Source: Circinella umbellata (lineage: Eukaryota > Mucoromycota > Mucoromycetes > Mucorales > Lichtheimiaceae). Taken from it: a stretch of 64,000 nt of DNA. Below, piece after piece: positions 46,986-57,865 of this stretch; position 1 is the first letter of the stretch; each line of letters opens with the position of its first letter. The notes under the pieces were generated by a model that made no database searches, was not told the origin of the DNA, and saw only the letters and a list, made by a program, of their open reading frames with translations. Location of the stretch: positions 248,001 to 312,000 of the forward strand of contig JAIWNF010000039.1 in assembly GCA_025093555.1 (NCBI GenBank). Direction: 5' to 3'. A program made the position numbers and the translations under genes.

Positions 46986-48216
46986 ATGCATGTACAAGGA
47001 CATATTTTCGTTGTTACTGGAGGGTAAAGTATATAATTAATTAATCTTCTATTTTTTATCATTGATATTAAAAAAAATTCCATTCTTATATTACGTATTT
47101 ACCAAATATATCAAAAACATTAGAGCAAGCGGATTAGGTCAACAAGTTACGAAATCAATTATTGAACAAGGCGGTTATGTTATAGTATGACTACATTTTT
47201 TTTTGTACACATTATCACACAAAAAAAAGAACGTCTGCTTATTTCTTATAATGAATTTTATACTTATATATTTTTCAATTTATTGTATAATAGATTATGG
47301 ATATCAACTCAACTGGTGCGAATGAAATGGTCGAATCCTTGGGATCTGACAAAGCATATAGCCCTGGATCAGTGGATGTAGTATCAGAAGAACAAGTGAA
47401 AGATGCAATTCAAAATGGTTTATCTCATTTTAAAAACAGCAATGAAGAATTACTTTTGGTAGGAGCTATCATATGTAGTGGTATTGTATGGCCACCACAA
47501 AGTATTGAAGGATATGGGCCAAATAACCAATTGACAAGCTATGCTCAATTCAAACATGTGGTTACAATCAACTTATTGGGCGCTTATAATGTAGCCCAAC
47601 AAGTGGCTCAAGTCATCATGGATAATAAATCTTTGAATCAAGATGGTAATTTAGAAGAGTAGTATATAACGTAGTGTTGTAATATACAATATAGATTGAC
47701 TCTTTCACACACTATATTTTTACTACGTAGGTGAACGAGGTATAATTATTACAACGTCATCCATGTTGGGTTTGGATGGCACTTTGGTAGGCTATGGAAC
47801 TTCTAAAGGTATATTTCATTCGAAAAGAATAGAGAAACGTAAATACACTGGATTTGTATTTTTCTTTTTTTTTGTTAATATTAAGGTTATTGATTTATAG
47901 CTGGTGTTGCTGGTATGACGCTTCCATTAGCTCGAGAACTATCCAATTTTGGTATCAGAGTCATGAGCATTGCCCCCGGTCCATTTGGTACGTAAATTAT
48001 CATTTTCAAATAATACGTAGCAACAGTTTTAATAATTAAGTTATTACTATAGATACACCGCTAGCGCGAGCCATCCCTGGTGTTGAAGCACCTGTATCCT
48101 TATTTCCTAAACGATATGGACAACCTAGCGAATTCAGTGACCTTGTACTTTATATTATTAATAACCCCATGTTAAATGGATCAGTAATTCGTCTTGATGG
48201 TGCTTTAAGAGGTTAA
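46986..48216 (+). CDS. Short-chain dehydrogenase/reductase, 3-hydroxyacyl-CoA dehydrogenase type 2-like
   Basis: Six exons (46986-47023, 47124-47184, 47294-47645, 47731-47808, 47901-47987, 48053-48216) give 259 residues. The SDR cofactor motif TGGASGLGQ is formed across the first intron (HIFVVTGG + [11 protein letters not shown]). An acidic MDIN at the end of the second beta strand favours NAD. The active-site set is [20 protein letters not shown] (Ser, Tyr-x3-Lys). [20 protein letters not shown] and the end [12 protein letters not shown] resemble the HSD17B10/type II hydroxyacyl-CoA dehydrogenases of mitochondrial beta-oxidation. The usual N-x-A-G strand is replaced by [10 protein letters not shown]. 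No clear targeting peptide precedes the fold. The EME1 gene begins about 220 bases downstream on the same strand. Enzyme class secure; substrate inferred. Confidence 0.88.
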
Positions 48217-48437
48217 GATCATTCAATTCCTTCTATAGTTATTAATTTATAAATAATAAAAAAATTCACCAAGGTTACCGCATGATTGTTAAATTAAAGA
48301 AACGCGGCAGTTCGCGTTTAAACTTTTTTTATTTTCGCGTTACCTGATCCTTTTTTTTTCCCTCAACTTTGTTCCTTTCCTTCAAGTAATCTTTATCTAT
48401 TTGTAAACATAAATATATACGTATATTATAATCCATA

Positions 48438-51131
48438 ATGAATCCCGATGAACTTGATCGTATGGTGACTCAAGTACGAGAATTATGTACTGATCAGTCA
48501 TTATCAGATATTCGTACCGACTTAAAAAAGACAAAAAGTGTTGAAATGACAATCAATCGTATACTTGACGGAAGTGTATGTGTGTGTTTTTTCTAATCTC
48601 TGTTATAGCATTCCTTCTACCCCCTCCTTCTCTCTCTCCTCTTTTCCACTCTTAGAAAACTAAATCTTTCCATGTTTTAAATAAGTAAAAAATAAATAAT
48701 TTCATTTTCATTGTATAGTTTTTGGAAGGAACTGAAAGCGATCCAACCTTAAGAATAAACCATGCGACTATTATACTTGATTCTGATGACGAAATGGAAC
48801 AACCACTTTCACAAAAACAACAACCATCAAAACAAACATCAGCACCTTCTTCCTCTGTATATACTACTACAATACAACGACAGTAAGTTAAGAAATTATT
48901 TCAAAACTATAGATACTTGCTTCAGAAAAATAATTTATTTTTATTTTTATATATCTAATAAAAGAATATCCATTGATTCTTCACCTGATCAACCTCAACG
49001 AATAAAACCAATACCGAAAACAGCTGCTATTCCTCACTCACTCTATCATAGTAACAAAAATAAAGATGAAGATGATGATAATGACTCACTTCCATCATTA
49101 GATGCACTTATTACCCAAATGACACATAAAGAGACTCGACCTATTGATACCATTGAATTGGATGATACACCCCCACGTAACTATACTACATCAGATATAT
49201 TGAATAAAAAACGTGACGAGGAAATGAATAAAGAAACAGCATCATCACTATCAACAGCCACAAAGACATCAAAAAAACGAACCTATACACCATTAGAACT
49301 TTTGGATCAAGAAGAACACATGTTATCGTCAAGGAAACGAAAATCTTCACCTTCTTTAGATTTCTTAAAAGAGTGGGAAAGTGATGCAGAAGAAGAATTA
49401 TTAATATCAAAAAATAAGATTAAGGGGAAAGGAAAAGGGAGACAACAACCAAAGAAGAATAAAACGACAACAACTCCAATGTCAAAGAAACAAAAATCAC
49501 CATCAGTAGAAATTGACTTTCTTAAACAATGGGATAGCAGTAGTAGTAGTAATGGTGATAATAATGAAGAAGAAGAAGAAGAGGATCTGGTAGGCTCTTC
49601 TTCTGCTCGTACTGAAGAAACGGCAAAGGAAAAAAGAGAAAGACTCAATAAACAAAAAGCCGAAGAAAGAAAACAAAAAGCTGAGAAACGTAAAGAAGAA
49701 CAGAGTGCTAAAAAGGTAACTAAAAGAAATCAGCTTTTTTTTTTACGAAATCATGCAAAATCATATACAATACAATAATTTTGTGTGTGATATTAATAAA
49801 GATAATAATAATAACGTAGGCTGAACGAGAACGTGCCAAACAAGAGAAAAAGGTTTGAATCAAAACAAAAGCATAATTATATGGCAACGAAGAAAACAAG
49901 AAAATTGGTTAATAATAATAGTATATATATATATCAAATCCCATCTATCAATGGATAATAGGTTGAAAAAGAGCGTAAAAGATTATTTGATCATGTCAAT
50001 CGATTACGTACCAATCGTCAAGAACTTCTTGTTGAAATGATCTTGGAAGTACGACCCGAATTTGCTTGTTCACCTCGTGGGGAACTTTTAAAACAGGTTG
50101 TCAAAGAAAAAGAAGCCGATTTTCGAGCTACAGATACTGGACTTCACACAATTACTTGGCGTCGAAAATGTACAGCAGCATGGGATGATGAACAAGGATC
50201 GTTTATTCCTTATGCTGACAATCAAGTTCGAATTATTCAAGAACCTTACGTTCTTTTGTTCATGGATATGCAACAACTATGTAAATTATTACAAGGGAAA
50301 GAAGAAGAAGCTATGGATACCCAAATGGATAGAATACAATCTCGTGCTGGTCACGATCGTAAAATTATTTTAATGATTGAAGGTTTAGAATCTTATTATA
50401 AAAAGAAAACATTATTGGCCCAACGTGATTTTAACAAAGCTGTATTGGAGAATCTGAGTCAACAACAGGAACAAAGCGCTGGTGGTAGTAGTAGTAGTTC
50501 TAGAAGGAAAGCAACGACGACAAGTAAGAGTAATGATTCAATCATGGAAGCTGCTCGAACAGGTCCAACTAAAGCGGATATGGAAGAAAAACTTACTTAT
50601 TTACAAATGATGAAAAATGTTCGATTGGTACCGACAACGGATCAAGCAGATTCAGTGGATTGGATTGTTGCTTTAACAGCTGATATTGCTAATTCTATAT
50701 ACAAGTAAAGACTCTACTTTTTTATTTCGTTTAATCTATTAAATATATGAATAGGAAGGGGAAAGCGAGAATCTCATTCTATTTATATATATATATGTTA
50801 TAGGCATCGAAATACCAAATTCTTTCGACATCAAGGACCTGCTAAAAGTGGTACAAATGCTGCTGATTCTTGGTCTAAAATGTTACAAGAAATTCAATTA
50901 TGTACACCAGCAGTTGCTGAAGCTATTACAAGTGAATATCCAAGTTTACCTTCCTTACATCAAGCTTACGAAAGATTAGGCTCTGATGTTCGAAAAAAAG
51001 AAGAGTTATTAGCAGATATTGAAGTGGAACGTAGTGTGATATCACAACGAGATCGTACTATTAACAAACATATGTCAAAGAAAATTTATACCATTTTTTC
51101 ATCTACTGATGATAAAATTCATATTGCATAA
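48438..51131 (+). CDS. EME1: Crossover junction endonuclease subunit EME1/Mms4
   Basis: Six exons (48438-48575, 48719-48882, 48965-49715, 49820-49852, 49962-50704, 50804-51131) give 718 residues. The protein is the non-catalytic partner of Mus81 in cutting branched DNA during repair and meiosis. Residues 1-46 resemble a CUE-type helical domain (MVTQVRELCTDQSLSDIRTD). A long disordered part follows with SIM-like acidic stretches (IILDSDDEME, TIELDDTP) and two related blocks SPSLDFLKEWESDAEEE and SPSVEIDFLKQWDSSSSS. A long K/E/R helix comes next, then the ERCC4-like domain: ELLVEMILEVRPEFACSP, ITWRRKCTAAWDDEQGSF, YVLLFMDMQQLC, and RKIILMIEGLESYYKKK. The HhH-like C-terminus includes MLQEIQLCTPAVAEAITSEY. 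Absence of the Mus81-type ERKxxxD motif fits the non-catalytic role. Confidence 0.88.
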
Positions 51132-51497
51132 TAGTACTAATGATAATAAAGTTATTATATTCTCAAAATAAAAATTCTAGAATGTTTCTGTTCCACAACT
51201 TTTTTTTAATGAAAAGCTGGTTGGAAAAAAAAAAGAAAAGCACAAATAAACAAGAAAAGAAAATCAACTATTTATACATTTTTTTTATATATAGAGAGTA
51301 AGAGGTAGGTAAAAGTAGATAAGAGGGAGGACCGCTGTATTTAAAGAATTTCTTGATAAGGAAAGACACACCATGTCGCTTTTGGTGTAGTCCATATTTT
51401 TGAGGTATGTTGAGACGATGCAACTTTTAATTGAATGTTTTGATGTTGCTCTATTACATTATCTTTAGTGGTAATATTGTTATTGCTATTCATATGA
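51132..51497. other. Convergent 3' spacer between EME1 and PEX5
   Basis: About 365 AT-rich bases holding both 3' UTRs. The minus frame crossing 51341-51565 is a shadow of the PEX5 last exon in another frame. No gene seen. Confidence 0.55.
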
Positions 51498-54396
51498 TTA
51501 AAAATCAAATTCTCCTCGAAATCCATCCAAGTTTCGATTATTACATTGTCCTGCAAGATCTTCACGGTTCATCCTATGAATGATTAAATTGTATACATCA
51601 TTAGTCAATTATTATTTTTTTTCTTTTTGAAAAATAGAAAGGGAGGGGAAATAAAGAAAATGATTTATATATACATACATAAACATGAGCATACGTAAAC
51701 TATCCCAAACATTATCACTCATGCCTCCTTGTACTGGGACTCGATTGCCTTGTTCATCAACCATCGCGGAAGCACCTTGAGCATCTGCCGTTTGTTGTAT
51801 TGCCAATGCTGTCAAAAGATGTTCGGCAGCTTCACGATGTTGACCCAAATTAATACAACTGATAGCCAAATTGTAACGTGCTCGAACATAGGAAGGATTG
51901 ATTTCCAAAGCATTGAAATAAGAGTCGATAGCCCCTGTAGGATCCCGAGAATTAGCCAAAGTCGCTCCCAACTTGTTCCATAACAAATAGTCTTGAGGTC
52001 TACTTTGTAATGCTGCTTTGAAACAATCAATTGCTTTACTATATTCTTCAGAAACATTAAACAAAATACCCAAACCAACTTGTACATCTGCATCCATTTC
52101 AGCACCAGGTGAACTTCGTGCAGCATCTAAAAACAAATTTGTAATATAACCATGACGATTATGTTCCATAGGCGTTTTGCCTGATCCAACTAAATGTTTA
52201 TACTTTTCATTATTTGTAATCCATTGTTCCAATGCATCATAAGCATCCAATCGACAATTTTCGTTCGTATAGCTCACTGCCAGCGCAAGCCATCCATCCA
52301 AAAGTCCAGGATCCATTGAAACGGCACGTCGTAAAGCAGCAATAGCAGATGCATCTCGTTCGTTTTCTTGTTGTTTGAAACCTAATTCTTGCCAGGCAGA
52401 TGCATCCGATGTTGCTAATTGTGCCTTAGCTTCCAATGCCATGATCGAATCAGCTAAAGTTTCGTGTTGTGTTCGATCGATTGCTGAAGGATTTAACAAG
52501 TAAGGATTGTTCGTAGCAAAATTGTACGTATCGTAATCGGGATTCACAGCTCGATAACCCATACCTTCTTCTTGTGGTGTCATTTGTTCCCAATCCTTTT
52601 GTAAGTTATCCCATTCCGCATCCTGTGTATTTTTCAAATGGGCAATATTTTGTTGGTATTGTTGAACCCAATCACCCATTTCACTCCCCTTCCCAAAGAC
52701 CTTTTGCATTTCTTCTTCTGACATATCTTTCTGCTGCTCTTCTTGTTTAATTTGATCTTGTCGATCAAATTGAGCAGCCCAATCCTTGCTCGTAGTGGTT
52801 CCTTGTTGTTGTTGCTGCTGTTGTTGTTGTGCCATGGGAGCTCTTCCCATCATTGTAGAAGCTCCCATACCCATACCCATGCCCATGCCCATACCAACAC
52901 CAGGTGCATAACCCATGGATCTACTACTTGCTGTAGTATTATTAATGCCACTGGCAGTAAAATCTTCTGCCCATCCACGTTCTTGCTTAGTAGCAAATTC
53001 ATTAGACCACATATTTCCATTGGCAGTATTCGCTTGTTTTGTAAAATCTTCAGACCAAGAAGAAGATGGACCATGACCAAATTCTTTTGCCCAATCCCCT
53101 CCTTGTTCATCCCTGGGCACCATCTTGTTTCCTTCAATTTCTACTTTACGATCACGAAGACTTCGCATCAATGACATGAAACTTGAGTTTTTAAATTTTG
53201 GATTATTTTCTGCGTCCACCGTATCTAATAACATGCCGGCCGTACGTGCCAATGCTTCCTTTTCACCAGCCGTTGTGATAGGGACTTCTTTAATGCCTTC
53301 TTTTTCTGCGAATTCATTAGCCCAACCATTCGATGATTCTTGTGCTGCAAATTCGTGATCCCAATTGACTTGAGCACCTTCTTTGGCTTGATCAAAAGCA
53401 TTTTCAAATGCTTGTCTTTCATTATGTGTTAAATGTTGTTGTGGTGGATGGGCTTGTTCTTGAAAAGCAGCAAAATCATCATGCCATTGTTGAGGTTGTT
53501 GTGCAGATGATGATCCTATATATAAAAAAAAGTTATATATATATTACACGTTAAAAAAAAAATCTGATACACACACACACACATCTCTACCCCTTTCACA
53601 TGTAGGATATTCTTTTTATTACCAGCCATTCGGTTTTGTTGATAAATCTTTTCAAATTCTTCAAAATGTTGATTTGGTGGACCCATTTGATTTGATTGTC
53701 GGGTAAAATCGGCCGCCCAATTATCTTGAGGTTTTTGAATAGCTTCTAATTCTCTTGATAATCCATTAAATTCGAATGGTCCATGGGGACGTTCCATAGG
53801 TCCCGCCATATTATCATCTCTTAAAAACTCTTCCGTAAACTTTAAAAAAAAAGCTATCAGTTATCTATCCGTCTTATCATCCTCTTTTATCTTTTTTTTT
53901 ATTATTATTATTAATATAATTTTAAAGAAATAAATAAATTATGTATCCATAGTTACCTGTCTATCCATAGGCATTGTTCGATTAGCTCGACTTCGAAAAG
54001 CAGGTGCCTAAATTTGAAATATAAGGGGGGCGTTGAGGGCGTTTAATTTTTTTTTTAAAGTTGGTTATAACAAAATAACCTGATATGAAAATAAAACTAT
54101 ACCTTTGAACTTTCACCTCGTTGATCGCCCATACGATCCTATTTTCCAATGCATACATAGGCATACACCAAAAAGAAAAAAAAATTAGAAATGTCAAACG
54201 AGTGTAACAGGTAAAAAAGAAAGAAAGAAAGTGAAGTTATATAAATATATTATTTGTTGTGTTAATAATATTAAGAACTTCCAAGATTTACCTGTTGTAA
54301 AGAACGATCCTGTTGGAACTGTTTCATTAAACTGGACATTGGGTTAGCAGGACCACAATCAGCACCTCCACTACCAGCAAATTGAGGGAATGACAT
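51498..54396 (-). CDS. PEX5: Peroxisomal targeting signal 1 receptor PEX5
   Basis: Six exons (54396-54292, 54138-54103, 54007-53957, 53839-53623, 53515-51679, 51573-51498) give 773 residues. PEX5 carries PTS1 proteins (C-terminal SKL) to the peroxisome membrane. The N-terminus has the conserved cysteine in DCGPANPMSSLMKQF, the site of mono-ubiquitination for receptor recycling. The N-terminal half has ten W-x3-F/Y motifs (WAADF, WHDDF, WDHEF, WANEF, WAKEF, WSEDF, WSNEF, WAEDF, WAAQF, WVQQY) for PEX13/PEX14 binding. The C-terminal half is TPR-rich: NPYLLNPSAIDRTQHETLAD, AWQELGFKQQENERDASAI, WLALAVSYTNE, GLGILFNVSEEYSKAIDCF, YLLWNKLGATLANSRDPTGA, NPSYVRARYNLAISCINLGQ. The small last exon ends NREDLAGQCNNRNLDGFRGE and FDF, as in other fungal PEX5. 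A Met-Gly repeat lies near residue 290. Confidence 0.96.
53569..53583. repeat. CA dinucleotide repeat in a PEX5 intron
   Basis: A short (CA)n tract in the intron between exons 4 and 5 of PEX5. Confidence 0.7.
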
Positions 54397-56452
54397 TATA
54401 TTATTATTATTATTATTATATTTTGTAGTGAAACAAGAAAAAAATAGAAAAGAAAAAAAAAGGTTGTATATAATTGTTGTGTGTGTGTGTGCGAATAATG
54501 ACTAAACTGGATTAAAAGTAATCGGGGTTTATGATTATCTACTGCATTTGTGTGTGGGGGAGTGGATTAAAATATATAATTCCTCTTTAGTAACATGTGA
54601 AGGTATTTTTTTGTTTGTTTGTTTCACTTTCAACATCCAATTTCATCATTATTAATATCAATAATAATATTATCATGTCATCTTTTTTTTTTACTACTTC
54701 TTTTTCCCCTCTCATAATGACAATCAAATAACTTAAGAACATATAAAAGTAATTCTATTAGATTTATCGCTTATAAGAATAAAAAGTAAATAAACTATAA
54801 ATCAATGATATCATTATTAGTAATCGCATAAAGATCGTTCCGCTCAAAACCGGAACTTCTAAAGGGGGATTTATATTTTTTTTGATAGCTCTTCTTTTTC
54901 CGAGTAAATGCTAGAATTGAAAATATAAAAGCTTATATGATTTACTTTATATAAGCTTCATATAGGAATTACTTTTTCTTTTTCTTTTATATATAAACCT
55001 ATATTTGAAATATAGAAAGATACTTTCTTTTTGTTTGGACCCGCTTTGACTCCGCCTGTCATTCATTAAAACTTTTGCCATTTACCAATGAAAGTTTTTT
55101 TTCTCTCTCATATTGAAGATACAATAAACTATCTATATCAAATTTACTCAATCTTTTTTTTTATCGTCAAATACGATTTCTCTTAATTGAGCTATTAAGT
55201 AAATAATAAAGTAGATTAATAACAGTATACCACTCTTATTAAATTGATAACCATAAACAAACTAAAAACTTAAAAATTTACTGCGGTTAATGACGTTCAA
55301 TAGAAGCAACAATAGCATCGAGATTATATTAAGCTCTTTATTTGCTCATAATATTGAAGGTGTTACGATACAGAGGGTATTATATTTATATTTATATTTC
55401 ATTTTTATATTACATTATCATTGAGCTTGCTTGTCAACACTCAATCTATCTATCTATCTATCTGTCTATCCATTATCTCTGACCTAGGAATTTTATATTT
55501 ACAAAATCATCAGTGATCAATTATAGATATTCTTGAATAATGTTTTTGTGTAGAGTACCATATCATGTTTGATAATGATATTTTTCTTTAAAACAAGAGC
55601 AAGACTGAATGATTGATCTTTGGCTATGGAGGTAGTACAGTCTCATACTTTCAGATACTGTATAAAAAAAAGTATGTATGTATTGAATATCTTTTTATTT
55701 TTATAAGTTTGCGTCTGAAAATGTTTCTTTACCACTCGTGACAAGGAATACAGGCATTTATATCCAACTACCTTTTCCACATATCGAAAAGTTCTTTTAA
55801 TTACAGAGTATGTTGTTGTAACTAATATGACAACAATCATGTTTTTACAAGTAGTTTGTCATAGAAAAAAGTAGAAGTGAATACATTTTAAAAAGCGTCA
55901 ATAATGATCAAAAAAATAGGAACTGATGATACAAGAAGATCTTATCGAAGTGATGGTTATAGCAAAATCTGTAAAGTTTGTGAATTATCTTAATATTTTA
56001 ACAAACAATTTATTTGAGCCTACGTAGTAGTATCTCAAATAATTACACACACTCTCTCTCTATTATGCATACTACACTCCTCTAGACAATTATCTTTATA
56101 GGAGACCTTAATAGTAATTTTAATTTTAATTTTATTAGTAAATGTTAGCACAAGAATAATCATGGATCACGAGGACTTATATCAAAAGTGTGAGATTATT
56201 TTCATCAAAAGATGTCAATATTATCAACTTTGATAACTGGTATCATACTTGTTACAATATAATATTGGATCTTAATAGTTTAAGAAAAGATATGCACAAT
56301 TAAAAAGATGATACATTAATCGGACCATTAAAACGTTTACTATCCATATATTTAGTAGTAAACCTAATCTTTCTTTCTATTTTTTGACGCGTAAACCTTT
56401 CATTGTCTTTTTTTTTTTTTCATTTCGTTGTTATTATATCGAAAACTCAAAA
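54397..56452. other. Long divergent intergenic region
   Basis: About 2.06 kb between the PEX5 start and the SANT-like gene start. It holds an ATT microsatellite at 54398-54420, a GT repeat at about 54478-54491 and an ATCT tetranucleotide repeat at about 55445-55470. The open frame at 55643-55840 (minus) has no recognisable motif. No gene or RNA seen; it should contain two promoters. Confidence 0.5.
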
Positions 56453-57096
56453 ATGACTGATAATCATCCAGAACAACAACAGCAACAACAGAGTCAGCGA
56501 ATTTCAGCAACAGCAACAAGTTCTATTCAACAGCTAGTAAAAAAAAGAACTCGACAGAAATGGGAAAGCGATGAATTAGATACCATGCTCGCATGGATCT
56601 TCAAAAATAAAGACAAATGGGCAGACAGTAAAAAAGGATCAATTAAGATTCTTCAAAAAGATATTCTCAGAAATCATACTGTCCAATCTATTACTGTAAA
56701 ATTACATGAATTACAACAAACTTTTAAGGCTTGTTTTGAATTTGCAACTTATATTGATAATGATCAAGAATCGGAACCTATACGACATGGTAAAAAAAAA
56801 AAAATCCCTCCCCCACACACTCTAGCTTAAACTCACTTCACGCACTGACATTTTATTTATAAACCTTATTTATAGTAATTCGTGAACGGGTATTGAATTT
56901 TGATTTCTATAAGGAATGTCGGGCGGCTTTCGGCCCTCCAGAATATGATAGTAAAAAATTCAAAGTAGTTCGTAAAATACAAGGTACACCACCCACACCA
57001 ACCCCTCGACCACAACCACGACCACAACAACAAGAACGTTCTTCAATTTTAAAGTTTACTCCTGTTGGCTATGTTACAGAAGTATACATACCTTAA
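56453..57096 (+). CDS. Hypothetical protein with Myb/SANT-like helical domain
   Basis: Two exons (56453-56789, 56876-57096) give 185 residues. After a Q/S-rich leader, residues about 32-90 read KKRTRQKWESDELDTML, AWIFKNKDKWADSK, ILQKDILRNHTVQSITVKL and LHELQQTFKACFEFA. This is a tryptophan-spaced three-helix pattern like the Myb/SANT-like (trihelix) domains of fungal and transposon-related DNA-binding proteins. The C-terminal part has NFDFYKECRAAFGPPEYDSK and a P/R/Q-rich segment. I cannot name the family. The start is the first ATG of the frame after a T-rich tract. The protein may bind DNA; that is inference from the helix pattern alone. Confidence 0.65.
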
Positions 57097-57443
57097 CCAA
57101 GTTTTTTTTTTTCACTTTTCTAATTCCTTTATTCTCTTATATCCTTTTGTATTTTACTCTTGACATATCCCTCTATCATTTTTAGCTTAAAAACAATTAT
57201 ACCAATCAATAAACATCTTATTATTATCTTTTTAAAATAATTCATGTTATTTTGTTACAATAGTAAATAAAGACGCCATCAATTTAAAAAAAAATTAAGA
57301 GTGGTGTAACTGATCAACAACCACATTTCTTCCTTGTTTGATTGCTCGGTAATTCTTTTTTTTGGGGGGGGGAGGAAGTGGCAACCCAAAACGAACAAAA
57401 AAACTTAGAACTCTCAACTCCACAACTGTGTAATAATAATAAA
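57097..57443. other. Short intergenic spacer
   Basis: About 350 AT-rich bases with a G-run (GGGGGGGG) at about 57365. Minus-strand frames here are unsupported. Contains the SANT-like gene 3' UTR and the promoter of the next small gene. Confidence 0.5.
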
Positions 57444-57865
57444 ATGGCATCGCGTTTAAAAACTTTGACATTATTTTCATCAAGTACTTGTTCATTATGT
57501 ACAACAGCTAAAGATTCCATCTTAAAAGTTCAGAAACAGGTAATTTTTTGGTTTTTTTTTTATTATGAATTACCTCACACATTAGCATTGTCAGGACAAA
57601 AATGAAGAACTTTCCTAACTTAATATCAAAACATTTTTTTTTAAAAAAAACCTGCTTAAATAATTTATAGCAACCATTTAAACTTGTCGTTTTGGATATC
57701 CATAAACAAGAATGTCCCAAGGAATTTGCTGATAAATACATGTTTGATATTCCTGTTGTTCATTTAAATAATGAATTTTTGACACAACATCGTGTACAAG
57801 AAGATAAATTATCTGAAGCATTGAAAAAATTTGATCAAACTGGTCTTGTTGAAAAAATTAAATAG
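57444..57865 (+). CDS. Glutaredoxin-like small protein (DUF836 family)
   Basis: Two exons (57444-57539, 57671-57865) give 96 residues. The order is thioredoxin-like: beta strand LKTLTLFSSSTCSLC with a C-x2-C redox site (Cys16, Cys19), helix TAKDSILKVQKQ, strand FKLVVLDIHKQEC, then the cis-proline motif YMFDIPVVHLNNEF and a final helix LSEALKKFDQTGLVEKI. This matches the short glutaredoxin-like family that includes yeast YDR286C and human C5orf63. The reaction is not well known; a thiol-redox role, perhaps mitochondrial, is inferred. Position of the single intron after the first helix is supported by phase. Confidence 0.88.
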
